A stretch of 64,000 nt of DNA from positions 2,604,001 to 2,668,000 of the forward strand of contig CBDCGU010000003.1 in assembly GCA_965216945.1 (NCBI GenBank), in the 5' to 3' direction. This DNA is from DATHZQ01 sp965216945 (GTDB taxonomy: Bacteria; Actinomycetota; Acidimicrobiia; Spongiisociales; UBA5794). Positions 45,008 through 53,401 of the stretch are shown in pieces. The notes under the pieces are model-generated. The model had not been told where the DNA came from. It did no database searches and saw nothing but the letters and a program-made list of their open reading frames with translations. Position 1 is the first letter of the stretch; the number at the start of each line of letters is the position of its first letter. A program made the translations under genes and the position numbers.

Positions 45008-45117
45008 AGGTTTCCGCATCAGTCAAGAAGATGTGCGAGAAGTGCCGGGTCATCCGGCGGCACGGTCGCGTGTGGGTGATCTGCTCGAATCCGCGGCACA
45101 AGCAACGTCAGGGGTAG
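45004..45117 (+). CDS. rpmJ: 50S ribosomal protein L36, zinc form
   Basis: A 37-residue protein, MKVSASVKKMCEKC and onward to KQRQG. Zinc ligands Cys11, Cys14, Cys27 and His32 are all present, so this is the zinc-binding form. It starts inside the infA stop (ATGA) and is followed after six bases by rpsM. Confidence 0.97.
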   Translation: MKVSASVKKMCEKCRVIRRHGRVWVICSNPRHKQRQG

Positions 45118-45123
45118 CGCAGT

Positions 45124-45501
45124 ATGGCTCGCATCGCCGGCACCGACCTTCCGAGAGACAAGCGCGTCGAGATCGGCCTCACGTACATCTTCGGGGTGGG
45201 CAAGACGACGTCGCAGCGGATCCTTCAGGATCTGGACATCAATCTCGACACGAAGGTGCGCGACCTGACCGACAGCGAAGTGGTCCGCATCCGACAATAC
45301 ATCGACGCCAATCTCACCGTTGAGGGAGACCTGCGCCGCGACGTGGCGCAGAACATCAAGCGGAAGATCGAGATCGGCAGCTATCAGGGTCTCAGGCATC
45401 GCCGAGGCCTGCCCGTGCGGGGTCAGCGGACGCATACGAATGCCCGTACTCGCAAGGGCAAGTCGGCGCCCGTCGCCGGCAAGAAGAAGGTCACCAAGTA
45501 G
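45124..45501 (+). CDS. rpsM: 30S ribosomal protein S13
   Basis: A 125-residue S13 with MARIAGTDLPRDKRVEIGLTYIFGVG, GDLRRDVAQNIKRKIEIGSYQGLRHRRGLPVRGQRTHTNARTRKG and a basic tail. S13 bridges to the large subunit and touches P-site tRNA. It begins six bases after rpmJ; rpsK follows after 17 bases. Confidence 0.98.
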   Translation: MARIAGTDLPRDKRVEIGLTYIFGVGKTTSQRILQDLDINLDTKVRDLTDSEVVRIRQYIDANLTVEGDLRRDVAQNIKRKIEIGSYQGLRHRRGLPVRGQRTHTNARTRKGKSAPVAGKKKVTK

Positions 45502-45518
45502 GTCGCTGAGAGGTATCC

Positions 45519-45908
45519 GTGGCAAAGCAGCAGCGAGCAGGCCGGCGGCGCATCAAGCGCAACATTCCGCACGGTCAGGCCCATATCAAGGCCAGCTTCA
45601 ACAACACGATCATCACCATCACGGACCAGAGCGGCGACGTCGTGGCCTGGACCTCCGGTGGTTCCGTCGGCTTCAAGGGCTCGCGCAAGTCGACGCCATA
45701 CGCAGCTCAGGTCGCCGCCGAGCAAGCGGCCCGCCGCGCCGGCGAGATGGGTGTCCGCAAGTTGGACGTCATCGTGCGCGGCTCCGGCTCGGGCCGTGAG
45801 ACGGCCATCCGCACGTTGCAGAACATGGGTATCGAGGTCACGGGCATCAAGGACGTGACGCCGGTCCCGCACAACGGTTGCCGCCCCAAGAAGCGGAAGG
45901 GGCGATAG
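45519..45908 (+). CDS. rpsK: 30S ribosomal protein S11
   Basis: A 129-residue S11 with IPHGQAHIKASFNNTIITITD, GFKGSRKSTPYAAQVAAEQAA and DVTPVPHNGCRPKKRKGR. S11 lies on the 30S platform beside the Shine-Dalgarno helix. GTG 45519 fits the family start. Its TAG stop is followed at once by the GTG of a 16-codon mini-ORF that reaches rpsD in the same frame. Confidence 0.98.
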   Translation: MAKQQRAGRRRIKRNIPHGQAHIKASFNNTIITITDQSGDVVAWTSGGSVGFKGSRKSTPYAAQVAAEQAARRAGEMGVRKLDVIVRGSGSGRETAIRTLQNMGIEVTGIKDVTPVPHNGCRPKKRKGR

Positions 45909-45959
45909 GTGCACCCGCTTGCAACAGACATCCACCAGCGTCACGAGAGGGTGCACTGA
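45909..45959 (+). CDS. 16-codon bridging mini-ORF between rpsK and rpsD
   Basis: GTG follows the rpsK stop with no gap, in the same frame, and the TGA shares its A with the rpsD ATG (TGATG). The peptide would be MHPLATDIHQRHERVH. The whole 50-base gap is thus open. It also contains the rpsD ribosome site GAGAGGG. No family is recognised; continuous translation is the likely benefit. Confidence 0.35.
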   Translation: MHPLATDIHQRHERVH

Positions 45960-46564
45960 TGGCCCGCTACACCGGACCTCGCACGAAGCGCAGCCGCCGC
46001 GCCCGGCAGCTCCTCGACGAGAACAAGGCCAAGTACTTCGACCGCCGGCCGTATCCGCCGGGGGAGCACGGTCGCGGCCGCATCCGCGAGTCGCAGTACC
46101 AGATCCAGCTCCGGGAAAAGCAGAAGCTCCGGTTCACGTACGGCGTGCTGGAGCGGCAGTTCCGCCGCTATTACGAGAAGGCGGCGCGCCAGCGTGGCAT
46201 CACCGGCGAGAATCTCCTGCGGTTGCTCGAGTCACGGCTCGACAACGTCGTGTACCGCTCCGGCCTCGCCCGTACCCGCCCGCAGGCCCGGCAGCTCGTG
46301 AACCACGGCCACTTCCGGGTCAACGGCAAGAAGGTCGACATCCCTTCGTATCAGGTCCGGCAAGGCGACGTGATCACGATGCGGGAGCGCAGCAAGGAGC
46401 TCTTCCCCGTCCAACAGGCGGTCGATACGATCGATCGCCCCCAGCCGGAGTGGCTGGACGTCGACGCCGGTGATCGCAAGGTCACGGTGACTGCGCTGCC
46501 GAGCCGCCAGCAGATCGACACCGAGATCCAAGAACAGCTGATCGTCGAGCTCTACTCCAAGTAA
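45959..46564 (+). CDS. rpsD: 30S ribosomal protein S4, zinc-free form
   Basis: A 201-residue S4. It opens MARYTGPRTKRSRR and has FDRRPYPPGEHGRGR, and then the S4 RNA-binding domain with ESRLDNVVYRSGLARTRPQARQLVNHGHFRVNGKKVDIPSY. The N-terminal cysteines of zinc-type S4 are absent. S4 starts 30S assembly and in E. coli represses the alpha operon. ATG 45959 overlaps the mini-ORF stop by one base. Confidence 0.97.
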   Translation: MARYTGPRTKRSRRARQLLDENKAKYFDRRPYPPGEHGRGRIRESQYQIQLREKQKLRFTYGVLERQFRRYYEKAARQRGITGENLLRLLESRLDNVVYRSGLARTRPQARQLVNHGHFRVNGKKVDIPSYQVRQGDVITMRERSKELFPVQQAVDTIDRPQPEWLDVDAGDRKVTVTALPSRQQIDTEIQEQLIVELYSK

Positions 46565-46596
46565 GCCTTCAACCTTCGAGACCCCGAGGAGCGCCC

Positions 46597-47550
46597 GTGC
46601 TCATCGTCCAGCGACCAACCATTGAAGAAGAGCAGGTGACCGACGTCCGGTCGCGGTTCATCGTCGAGCCGCTCGAGCCGGGCTTCGGCTACACGCTGGG
46701 GAACACCCTGCGCCGCACCCTGCTGTCCCGCATCCCGGGCGCCGCCATCACGTCCGTGCGCATCGAGGGCGTTCAGCATGAGTTCTCGACCATCGACGGT
46801 GTCGTCGAGGACGTCGTGGACTTCATTCTCAACCTCAAGCAGGTCGTGCTCAGGATGGAAACGGACGAGCCGGCGACGCTCTATCTCTCCGCAAAGGGCA
46901 AGGTCGACGTCTCGGCGGCCGACCTCAAGGTCCCCGCCGGAGTGGAAGTGGTCAATGGCGACCTCCACCTCGCCAGCCTCTCCTCCTCGGGCCGTCTCGA
47001 GGTCGAGATGACCGCGGAGCGCGGTGTGGGGTACCGCAGCGCCGACCGCAACAAGCGCAGCGACACCATCGGAGTGATGCCCATCGACTCGATCTTCTCC
47101 CCGGTGCGCAAGGTCGCATACCGGGTGGAGAGCACCCAGGTCGGTCAGATGACGGACTTCGACAAGTTGGTACTCGACATCGAGGCCGATGGTTCAACGT
47201 CACCGAGCGAGACGCTGTCGTCGGCCGGGAAGACGCTGCGTGAGCTCTTCGGCCTCTTCGCAGAGATGGACGAGGGTGTTGGTCTCGAGTTGGGCGATGT
47301 CGTGTCTGCCGAACCGACCTCGCCGGATCTCGACCTTCCCATCGAAGCCCTGGACCTGTCCGAGCGCCCGCGCAACTGTCTGCGTCGCGCTCAGGTCCAC
47401 ACCGTCGGCGAGCTGGTGGAGAAGACGGAAGACGACCTCCTCAACATCACCAACTTCGGCCAGAAGAGTCTCGAAGAGGTGACGGCGAAGCTCGACGAGC
47501 TGGGCCTGTCGCTGCGGTCGATCGCCGATGCGGACGGTGGAGTGGTCTGA
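46597..47550 (+). CDS. rpoA: RNA polymerase alpha subunit
   Basis: A 317-residue alpha subunit. The N-terminal dimerisation half includes FIVEPLEPGFGYTLGNTLRRTLLSRIPGAAIT and GVVEDVVDFILNLK; the C-terminal domain from about residue 245 has LDLSERPRNCLRRAQVHTVGELVEKTEDDLLNITNFGQKSLEEV, the UP-element-binding part. GTG 46597 has GAGGAGC ahead. Its stop overlaps rplQ by one base. The N-terminus (LIVQRPTIEEE) is typical of actinobacteria. Confidence 0.98.
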   Translation: MLIVQRPTIEEEQVTDVRSRFIVEPLEPGFGYTLGNTLRRTLLSRIPGAAITSVRIEGVQHEFSTIDGVVEDVVDFILNLKQVVLRMETDEPATLYLSAKGKVDVSAADLKVPAGVEVVNGDLHLASLSSSGRLEVEMTAERGVGYRSADRNKRSDTIGVMPIDSIFSPVRKVAYRVESTQVGQMTDFDKLVLDIEADGSTSPSETLSSAGKTLRELFGLFAEMDEGVGLELGDVVSAEPTSPDLDLPIEALDLSERPRNCLRRAQVHTVGELVEKTEDDLLNITNFGQKSLEEVTAKLDELGLSLRSIADADGGVV

Positions 47551-47900
47551 TGCCGCGTCCGAGGAAGGGACCCCGTCTCGGCGGGAGCCCATCGCACCAG
47601 CGCAAGATCCTGGCCAACCTGGCGGCTTCCCTCATCGAGGAGGAGCGGGTCACCACGACCGAGGCGAAGGCGAAGGCGCTGCGCCCCTACGTCGAGAAGA
47701 TGATCACCAAGGCTCGCCGGGGCGACCTGCACGCCCGACGGCTCGTTCTGCGAAAGATCCAGGACGCCGAGGTCGTGACGAAGCTCTTCGACGATGTGGG
47801 TCCTCGATACGCCGACCGTCCCGGTGGCTACACCCGGATCGTCAAGCTCGGCCCTCGGCGGGGCGACGGCGCTCCGATGGCCATCGTGGAGCTCGTCTGA
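47550..47900 (+). CDS. rplQ: 50S ribosomal protein L17
   Basis: A 116-residue L17: MPRPRKGPRLGGSPSHQRKILANLAASLIEEERVTTTEAKAKALRPYVEKMITKAR in its first half and RPGGYTRIVKLGPRRGDGAPMAIVELV at the end. L17 lies by the tunnel exit. It ends the alpha operon; a strong terminator follows 29 bases later. Confidence 0.98.
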   Translation: MPRPRKGPRLGGSPSHQRKILANLAASLIEEERVTTTEAKAKALRPYVEKMITKARRGDLHARRLVLRKIQDAEVVTKLFDDVGPRYADRPGGYTRIVKLGPRRGDGAPMAIVELV

Positions 47901-47929
47901 GCTCGCGCAGACCGGCCGATAGGTTCGAA

Positions 47930-47955
47930 GAGGGGGCCGCAGCAGCGGCCCCCTC
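47930..47955 (+). terminator. Terminator of the alpha operon
   Basis: A perfect 11-base-pair stem, GAGGGGGCCGC with GCGGCCCCCTC, closes on AGCA and is followed by CTCTTCCCT. It lies 29 bases after rplQ, and no same-strand gene starts for about 440 bases. Confidence 0.85.
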
Positions 47956-48398
47956 CTCTTCCCTGGCCCTCCCCCGTCCGTTGCGACGGCGGGCGCCATC
48001 GCCGGGCGAGGGATCTTCGGCAATGCAAAATCATCGGCCTGCCCGGGGCGAGCAGGGCGGCCGTGGCACCTCCCACCGGCTCCGATCCCACCGGTTGCCG
48101 GGACGCCGGAATCCCAGAGGAACAGAGCGCGGCGGCGGAAGCGGAGCAGGCGACGTGCGCCTCGCTCATGGAGTGGGCCGTACGACTCGGAACTGGGACG
48201 AGCGATGCGTACTTCACGGCGGCACGCCCCGGCCCGGAGGCGGCAACCGTCACATCACACCGTCCGATGCCACGTTGGCGCACTCGCGATTCCCCCAGCG
48301 ATAACCTCGGACAGTCGCACGATAGCCACACTCCGGCGAGCCGGGACCCAGGATTCGGGACCTCGTCGGTGTTGCGAGCGGTGAAGGGAAAGCAGAGC
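47956..48398. other. 443-base gap between rplQ terminator and NUDIX gene
   Basis: An open frame runs through much of this stretch into the NUDIX gene, but its first 112 codons resemble nothing and are rich in Pro, Ser and Arg. I see no RNA gene. TTGGCG at 48275-48280 with GATAAC at 48300-48305 (19 bases apart) is a weak promoter candidate. Confidence 0.5.
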
Positions 48399-48947
48399 GT
48401 GTCGCGACGGTTGGAGCTCGTTCGTCTACTGGATCGCCATGTGCCGAGCCAGGACGAGGTCGCGGCACTGCGGATGATGCGTGCCCATGCTCGGGAGCCG
48501 GCCGACGTGCTGTCGGCGTACACCTACGATCCCGGCCACTTCACGGTCAGCGCCTTCGTGACCGATCCGGAGGTGACTCGGCTGCTCCTGGTCGCCCACA
48601 GCCGCGTTGGGGCATGGCTGCAGCCGGGCGGGCACATCGAGCCGGACGACGCAAATCTGCTTGCTGCGGTCCGGCGGGAGGTGGCAGAGGAGACGGGGAT
48701 CGGTCGGCTCGATCCGGCTGAGCCCCCACTCTTCGATGTGGATGTGCACCGGGTTCCGGCGCACGGTGGCCAGCCCTCGCATCGTCATTTCGATCTGCGG
48801 TTCCATTTCACCGCCGAGCCCGCGGCACTCGCACCTCCACCCGACGCCGACGCCGTGGTCTGGTCACCGATGGAGCGAGTGTCCGAGCTGACAGCGGACC
48901 GGTCCGTCTTGCGGACGCTCGCCAAGCTGCAGGCTCAGCGCTTGTAG
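48399..48947 (+). CDS. NUDIX hydrolase
   Basis: A 182-residue NUDIX protein. The box runs from GAWLQPGGHIEPDDANLL to REVAEETGIG, with the REVAEE core intact and one extra residue in the loop, as in NUDIX groups with a GGHIEP-DD-A form. It probably hydrolyses a nucleoside diphosphate derivative. GTG 48399 is chosen for a GAAGGGAAAG site; the open frame extends upstream, and GTG 48381 is another option. Its end overlaps the convergent lipoprotein gene by 13 bases. Confidence 0.82.
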   Translation: MSRRLELVRLLDRHVPSQDEVAALRMMRAHAREPADVLSAYTYDPGHFTVSAFVTDPEVTRLLLVAHSRVGAWLQPGGHIEPDDANLLAAVRREVAEETGIGRLDPAEPPLFDVDVHRVPAHGGQPSHRHFDLRFHFTAEPAALAPPPDADAVVWSPMERVSELTADRSVLRTLAKLQAQRL

Positions 48948-49630
48948 ACGATGATCTCGCCGTCACCCGCGGTCAGTGTGACCGTGTTGGCGGCGCCGTC
49001 CGTGTTGTCGATCAACAGTTCGGTCCGGTCGGCAGGCTCGGTGTCGAACACGTAGCTGCCATCGGGGAGTTGCACGGTGATGTCGCCTTTGTCGACGGTG
49101 ACGACCAACGTGGTGACCGTCCCATCGAAGGTGACGTCGATGTCCCCATCGGTCGACTCGAACGTGGCTGCGTTGCTGGTGAGCCGCGTGCCGAGCACGC
49201 TGCCTTCGCCGACCGCGACCTCGAGGTCGCCATCGACCGTCGCCAGCGTCACGACGCCAGTCGAGGTGGAGACGGTGATCGAACCGGCAATGTCGGAGAC
49301 GACGATGTTGCCGTCGTCGGTGGCGATCACGACGTCGGCGTCTCCGGCAGTGAGAATGTCATAGCTGATCGAGCATTCGGATGTGCAGTCGTCGCCGACG
49401 CTGAGCAAGCCGTCGCCGAGTTCCATGGACGGTGTGGCATCGCCGTCGATCTCCGTCTCGATGCTCACGCCGGCAACCGCAGCGTTTCCGGTGACGGTCA
49501 CGTCGCCCGCAGTGATGTCGACCTCGATGCGTTGCGGTGCGTCATCGAACTCGAGGATGCTGCCCCCTCCGTCGCCCCCGCAGGCCGCGAGGAGCAGCGC
49601 GAGGGCCGCGGTGATCAGGCTGATGCGCAT
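48935..49630 (-). CDS. Lipoprotein with repetitive beta structure (DUF4097-like)
   Basis: A 231-residue secreted lipoprotein. The lipobox LLLAAC puts the lipidated cysteine at residue 17, followed by a Gly-rich linker. The rest is short alternating strands rich in Asp, Thr, Val and Gly (TAGDVTVTGNAAVAGVSI, DVVIATDDGNIVVSDIAGSITVSTSTG, TDGDIDVTFDG), the pattern of DUF4097 beta-helix proteins. There are two further cysteines (DDCTSEC), possibly a disulfide. ATG 49630 has AAGGACG ahead. Its function is unknown. Confidence 0.75.
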   Translation of the reverse strand: MRISLITAALALLLAACGGDGGGSILEFDDAPQRIEVDITAGDVTVTGNAAVAGVSIETEIDGDATPSMELGDGLLSVGDDCTSECSISYDILTAGDADVVIATDDGNIVVSDIAGSITVSTSTGVVTLATVDGDLEVAVGEGSVLGTRLTSNAATFESTDGDIDVTFDGTVTTLVVTVDKGDITVQLPDGSYVFDTEPADRTELLIDNTDGAANTVTLTAGDGEIIVYKR

Positions 49631-49724
49631 GGACCGTCCTTGTCGACTAGCGGCGCGAGGTTAGTGGCGACGTCGCTTCGCCCGTTCGACGACGCCGGTA
49701 TCCTCGCCGCCGACAAGGAGCAGA

Positions 49725-50255
49725 ATGACCGAGAGTCTCAAGCGCGTCATGCAGGCGGTCCGGTTCGAGCGCGATGCGTTCGTGTGGATGGACTTCAACG
49801 ATCGGGCGACCGGGGACGGATTGATCTTCGTCCTCGTCACCCGCGCTCTGCTCCAGGTGGGGTTCGGGACGAGCCTGCTCGGACTGACCACGTCACTGTC
49901 CGGCTTGGAGTTCCTGCTGGCGATCGCCATCAACACCGCCGTGTTCTGGCTCGCCTACAGCGGCATCGTCTATGCCATCGCACGCTTCTTGATGGAAGCG
50001 AGCTCGAGTTATGCGCTCGTGCTGCGCATCACGGCCTTTGCCTATCCGACGCTGCTCCTGCTCCTGCTCACCGACCGCGTCATCGACAACGGGCTACTTG
50101 CGTTGCTCCTGGGCAGCCTCTGGTTCCTCGCCGTGGTGGCCCACGGCATGCGATATGCCGCCGACCTGTCCCTGGAGCGAGCCGCCATGGCGGCGGGCGG
50201 GGGCATGCTCGGGTGGATCGTCATCGCCAACGTCCTGGGTCGCGGCCTCATCTGA
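49725..50255 (+). CDS. Small integral membrane protein, Yip1-like
   Basis: A 176-residue protein with about five hydrophobic helices after a soluble start of some 30 residues (RFERDAFVWMDFNDRATGDG). The arrangement and the Ala/Leu-rich helices resemble bacterial YIP1-family proteins, but the match is by pattern only. ATG 49725 has AAGGAG ahead. It is linked to truA by a seven-codon mini-ORF. Confidence 0.6.
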   Translation: MTESLKRVMQAVRFERDAFVWMDFNDRATGDGLIFVLVTRALLQVGFGTSLLGLTTSLSGLEFLLAIAINTAVFWLAYSGIVYAIARFLMEASSSYALVLRITAFAYPTLLLLLLTDRVIDNGLLALLLGSLWFLAVVAHGMRYAADLSLERAAMAAGGGMLGWIVIANVLGRGLI

Positions 50256-50278
50256 TGGCGAGCCCACCCAGGCCGTGA
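50255..50278 (+). CDS. 7-codon bridging mini-ORF before truA
   Basis: ATG overlaps the stop of the membrane-protein gene (TGATG), and TGA overlaps the GTG of truA (GTGA). The peptide would be MASPPRP. The layout repeats that at rplR-rpsE. Confidence 0.3.
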   Translation: MASPPRP

Positions 50279-51030
50279 CCGTCTACCGTCTCGACCTTGC
50301 GTACGACGGCACCGGATTCCACGGGTATGCCAGGCAACCCGGGGTGCGAACCGTCCAAGGCGAGCTCGAAGCCGCCCTGAGCCACCACACCGGACCCATC
50401 GAGACCGTCGTCGCCGGTCGGACCGACAAAGGGGTCCACGCGGCCGGCCAGGTCGCCAGCTTCGTTTGCACCGCAGAGCTCGACGTCGACCGGATACGGC
50501 GCTCGCTGAACCGCCGGCTTGGCCCCGAGATCGCGGTGCTCGCCATGTCGATCGCACCCGAGGGCTTTCACGCCCGCTTCTCCGCAACGGGCCGCAGTTA
50601 CCGCTACCTGGTGCTCGACCGCGAGGCACCCGACCCTTTCCGCAACCGCACGGCCTGGCACTACGGGCGGGAGCTCGACGCCGAGGCGATGGACCGGAGC
50701 GCCCGGGCGTTCGTCGGCGAGCACGACTTCGCATCGTTCTGCCGCAGGGCAGGCGATCGCAGCACGGTGCGCGCCGTCCGCACCGCGGCGTGGAGCAGGC
50801 TCGAGCCCGGTCTTGTCGCCTTCGAGGTGTCGGCGTCCTCGTTCTGTCACCAGATGGTGCGCTCGCTGGTTGCCGTCTGCGCCGAGGTCGGGCGTGGCAG
50901 AGTTGCGGTCGACGCCGTTGCGGGCATTCTCGAAGCCCGGGACCGGCAAGCGGCCAAGGGGGCGGCGCCGCCACATGGTCTCACCCTCGTGAGCGTCGAA
51001 TATGACGGTGGGTGTGAATCGGGCCACTAG
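50275..51030 (+). CDS. truA: tRNA pseudouridine(38-40) synthase
   Basis: A 251-residue TruA. The catalytic Asp51 lies in VVAGRTDKGVHAAGQVASF; RLDLAYDGTGFHGYARQPGVRTVQGELEAAL opens the protein and SFCHQMVRSLVAVCAEVGRG lies near the end. TruA modifies the anticodon stem-loop of many tRNAs. GTG 50275 is chosen because the homology starts at the next residue; the open frame upstream is a shadow of the membrane gene. It commonly lies just before rplM, as here. Confidence 0.96.
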   Translation: MTVYRLDLAYDGTGFHGYARQPGVRTVQGELEAALSHHTGPIETVVAGRTDKGVHAAGQVASFVCTAELDVDRIRRSLNRRLGPEIAVLAMSIAPEGFHARFSATGRSYRYLVLDREAPDPFRNRTAWHYGRELDAEAMDRSARAFVGEHDFASFCRRAGDRSTVRAVRTAAWSRLEPGLVAFEVSASSFCHQMVRSLVAVCAEVGRGRVAVDAVAGILEARDRQAAKGAAPPHGLTLVSVEYDGGCESGH

Positions 51031-51044
51031 CTAGCAAGGTGCGA

Positions 51045-51074
51045 TTGGCGGCAAACCACGGTTCTCGCTACCAT
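51045..51074 (+). promoter_or_regulatory. Promoter of the rplM-rpsI operon
   Basis: TTGGCG (51045-51050) and TACCAT (51069-51074) are 18 bases apart. The -10 region TACCATTCC matches the S10 promoter. A hairpin with arms GCTCC (51084-51088) and GGAGC (51098-51102) sits early in the leader. Confidence 0.65.
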
Positions 51075-51110
51075 TCCGGCCTCGCTCCCGGGTTCCCGGA
51101 GCGCTTTCCC

Positions 51111-51143
51111 GTGCCCGACACCTCGTTACGGATGCGCACATGA
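51111..51143 (+). CDS. 10-codon leader mini-ORF overlapping rplM start
   Basis: GTG 51111 opens ten codons (VPDTSLRMRT) whose TGA overlaps the rplM ATG (ATGA). It lies in the rplM leader and has no clear ribosome site. It is a weaker case than the inter-gene bridges because its start touches nothing. Confidence 0.2.
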   Translation: MPDTSLRMRT

Positions 51144-51598
51144 AGCCAAAGCTCCAGAAAACATACTCGCCCAAGCCGGGTGACATCACTCGTCACTGGT
51201 TCGTCGCCGACGCCGATGGCCAGACGCTTGGCAGGTTCGCCTCCGAGGTCGCAAAGATCCTGCGAGGCAAGCACAAGCCGACGTTCGCTCCGCACGTCGA
51301 CGGCGGTGACTTCGTCATCGTCATCAACGCGGAGAAGATCGCGGTGACGGGCAACAAGGAGCAAGCCAAGATGTATTACCGCCACTCGGGCTTCCCGGGT
51401 GGGCTCTCCGAGATGAGCCTCGCGGAGATGCGTGAGAAGCACCCGGACCGCATCGTCGAGACGGCAGTGAAGGGGATGCTCCCGAAGAACAAGCTGGGCC
51501 GGCAGATGATGAGCAAGCTCAAGGTATATGCCGGTCCCGAGCATCCACACGCCGCACAGCAACCCACGCCGCTGGAGATTGGAAAGGTCACCGCCTGA
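51140..51598 (+). CDS. rplM: 50S ribosomal protein L13
   Basis: A 152-residue L13 with HWFVADADGQTLGRFASEVAKILRGKHKPTFAPHVDGGDFVIVINAEKI and YYRHSGFPGG, ETAVKGMLPKNKLGRQMMSKLKVYAGPEHPHAAQQP. L13 is an early assembler of the large subunit. ATG 51140 fits the family; the stop overlaps rpsI by one base. Confidence 0.98.
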   Translation: MKPKLQKTYSPKPGDITRHWFVADADGQTLGRFASEVAKILRGKHKPTFAPHVDGGDFVIVINAEKIAVTGNKEQAKMYYRHSGFPGGLSEMSLAEMREKHPDRIVETAVKGMLPKNKLGRQMMSKLKVYAGPEHPHAAQQPTPLEIGKVTA

Positions 51599-51990
51599 TG
51601 CCCAAGCCGCTCGCCCAGACCACCGGACGCCGCAAGAGCTCGGTCGCCCGAGTACGTCTCTACGACGGCACCGGCGACTTCAAGCTCAATGGGCGCTCGC
51701 TCGACAGCTACTTCCCGCAGATGGCGTTGCGACTGCGGGTGTTGGAGCCGCTGAAGACAGTCGAGGTCGAGGGCCGGTACGACGTGCATGCGACGATCGA
51801 GGGTGGCGGATACACGGGGCAAACGGATGCACTTCGCCTCGGCATCGCCCGGGCCCTCGTCGCAGTCGACCCGGACCTGCGCTCCCCATTGAAGAAAGAG
51901 GGGCTCCTGACGCGGGATGCCCGCCGGGTCGAGCGCAAGAAGTACGGTCTGCGCAAGGCTCGTCGCGCCCCGCAGTTCACCAAGCGCTGA
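51598..51990 (+). CDS. rpsI: 30S ribosomal protein S9
   Basis: A 130-residue S9 with TTGRRKSSVARVRL, GGGYTGQTDALRLGIARALV and the tail LTRDARRVERKKYGLRKARRAPQFTKR, whose last Lys-Arg reaches the P-site tRNA. It overlaps rplM by one base and leads to glmM after 19 bases. Confidence 0.98.
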   Translation: MPKPLAQTTGRRKSSVARVRLYDGTGDFKLNGRSLDSYFPQMALRLRVLEPLKTVEVEGRYDVHATIEGGGYTGQTDALRLGIARALVAVDPDLRSPLKKEGLLTRDARRVERKKYGLRKARRAPQFTKR

Positions 51991-52009
51991 CCGACCTGCA
52001 CTGACGTCG

Positions 52010-53323
52010 ATGGGTGCCCGTCTCTTCGGAACCGACGGCGTACGTGGTGTCGCCAACACCGAGCTGACGCCGCGGCTTGCGTTCGATCTCGCCCGTGCCG
52101 CAGGCGAGACGGTCGACGGTCCCGTTCTCATTGGTCGCGACACGCGCCGCTCGGGCCCGATGCTCACGGCGGCATTGGTCGCCGGATTCAACTCGGTCGG
52201 TGTCGACACCGTCGATCTCGGTGTGATCCCCGTTGGCGGCGTCTCCCGGCTGACCAGCCACACCCACGCAGAGCTCGGTGTGATGGTCAGCGCTTCTCAC
52301 AATCCGGCGCCGGACAATGGGATCAAGCTCATCGGGGTCACGGGCAACAAGCTGTCCGACGAGAAGGAAGCTGCGATCGAGGCCCGCTATCGGAGTGGTG
52401 AGCCATATCCGTCGCCGGTCGGCGCCGCGGTCGGGTACGCCCTCGAGGACCGGCAGGCCATCGCCCACTACCTCACCCTGATCCGGGGTGATCGAGGACC
52501 GGTGCTGAACGGCATGGAGATCGTGCTCGACTGCGCCAACGGAGCGGCGTACGAGGCGGCTCCTGAGCTCTTCCGCGAGCTCGGCGCCGCAGTCGAGGTC
52601 CACGGGGCACAGCCCAACGGGATCAACATCAACGATGGTTGCGGCGCCACCCACCCCGAGGCCCTTTCGCCGTATGTGCGGGGCCGGGTGGGATTCTGCT
52701 TCGACGGTGACGCCGATCGGCTGATCGCCGTCGACGAGGACGGCGTCGTGGCCAACGGAGATATCGTGATGGCGATCCTGGCGCACCACATGAAGCGGGC
52801 CGGCTCGCTCGACGGCGATCACGTCGTCGCCACGGTCATGTCGAACCTCGGCTTCAAGCAGGCGATGCGACGCCTCGACGTGGCGGTCCGCGAAACCCAG
52901 GTGGGCGATCGTTACGTGCTCGAGGAGATGCAACGTTCCGGCGCCGTTCTCGGAGGGGAGCAGTCCGGTCACATCGTCCTCGAAGACCGGCTCAGCGGTG
53001 ATGGGCTGCGCACGGCATTGCGTCTCGCCGAGATCATGGCCGAGACGGGCACCCCGCTGCGCGAGCTGCGGAAGGTGATGACGGAGTTCCCCCAGGTGCT
53101 GCAGAACATCACCGTCCGGGACAAGAACCGGCTCGACGGATCCGGACCCGTGTGGGATGCCGTGCACAGCGCTGAGACGGAGTTGGGAGAGGATGGTCGT
53201 GTCCTGGTGCGAGCGTCCGGTACCGAACCGCTGGTCAGGGTGATGGTCGAAGCCCCCACCGCCGACGTCGCCGAGAAGGTCGCAACGCAGATCAGCGACG
53301 TTGTCACGGCCGAGCTCGGCTGA
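52010..53323 (+). CDS. glmM: Phosphoglucosamine mutase
   Basis: A 437-residue mutase that turns glucosamine-6-phosphate into glucosamine-1-phosphate for cell-wall UDP-GlcNAc. The phospho-Ser is in the SASHNP loop (Ser96), the metal loop is FDGDADR, and sugar- and phosphate-binding loops are GGEQSGH and VRASGTEPLVRVMVE. ATG 52010 gives GARLFGTDGVRGVAN, the family start. The pairing with glmS puts two successive steps next to each other. Confidence 0.97.
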   Translation: MGARLFGTDGVRGVANTELTPRLAFDLARAAGETVDGPVLIGRDTRRSGPMLTAALVAGFNSVGVDTVDLGVIPVGGVSRLTSHTHAELGVMVSASHNPAPDNGIKLIGVTGNKLSDEKEAAIEARYRSGEPYPSPVGAAVGYALEDRQAIAHYLTLIRGDRGPVLNGMEIVLDCANGAAYEAAPELFRELGAAVEVHGAQPNGININDGCGATHPEALSPYVRGRVGFCFDGDADRLIAVDEDGVVANGDIVMAILAHHMKRAGSLDGDHVVATVMSNLGFKQAMRRLDVAVRETQVGDRYVLEEMQRSGAVLGGEQSGHIVLEDRLSGDGLRTALRLAEIMAETGTPLRELRKVMTEFPQVLQNITVRDKNRLDGSGPVWDAVHSAETELGEDGRVLVRASGTEPLVRVMVEAPTADVAEKVATQISDVVTAELG

Positions 53324-53401
53324 GAGAGATCGCAGCCGAAACCGATTTGGTATCTGGCATCCTCGGGACCCCTGACCTATGGCGAACGATGGGTATCGGT
53401 C

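Noticed and set aside
48063..48398. 112 codons before the NUDIX start in the same frame
   Set aside because: They have no resemblance to anything and no ribosome site at the first start; NUDIX homology begins only after GTG 48399.
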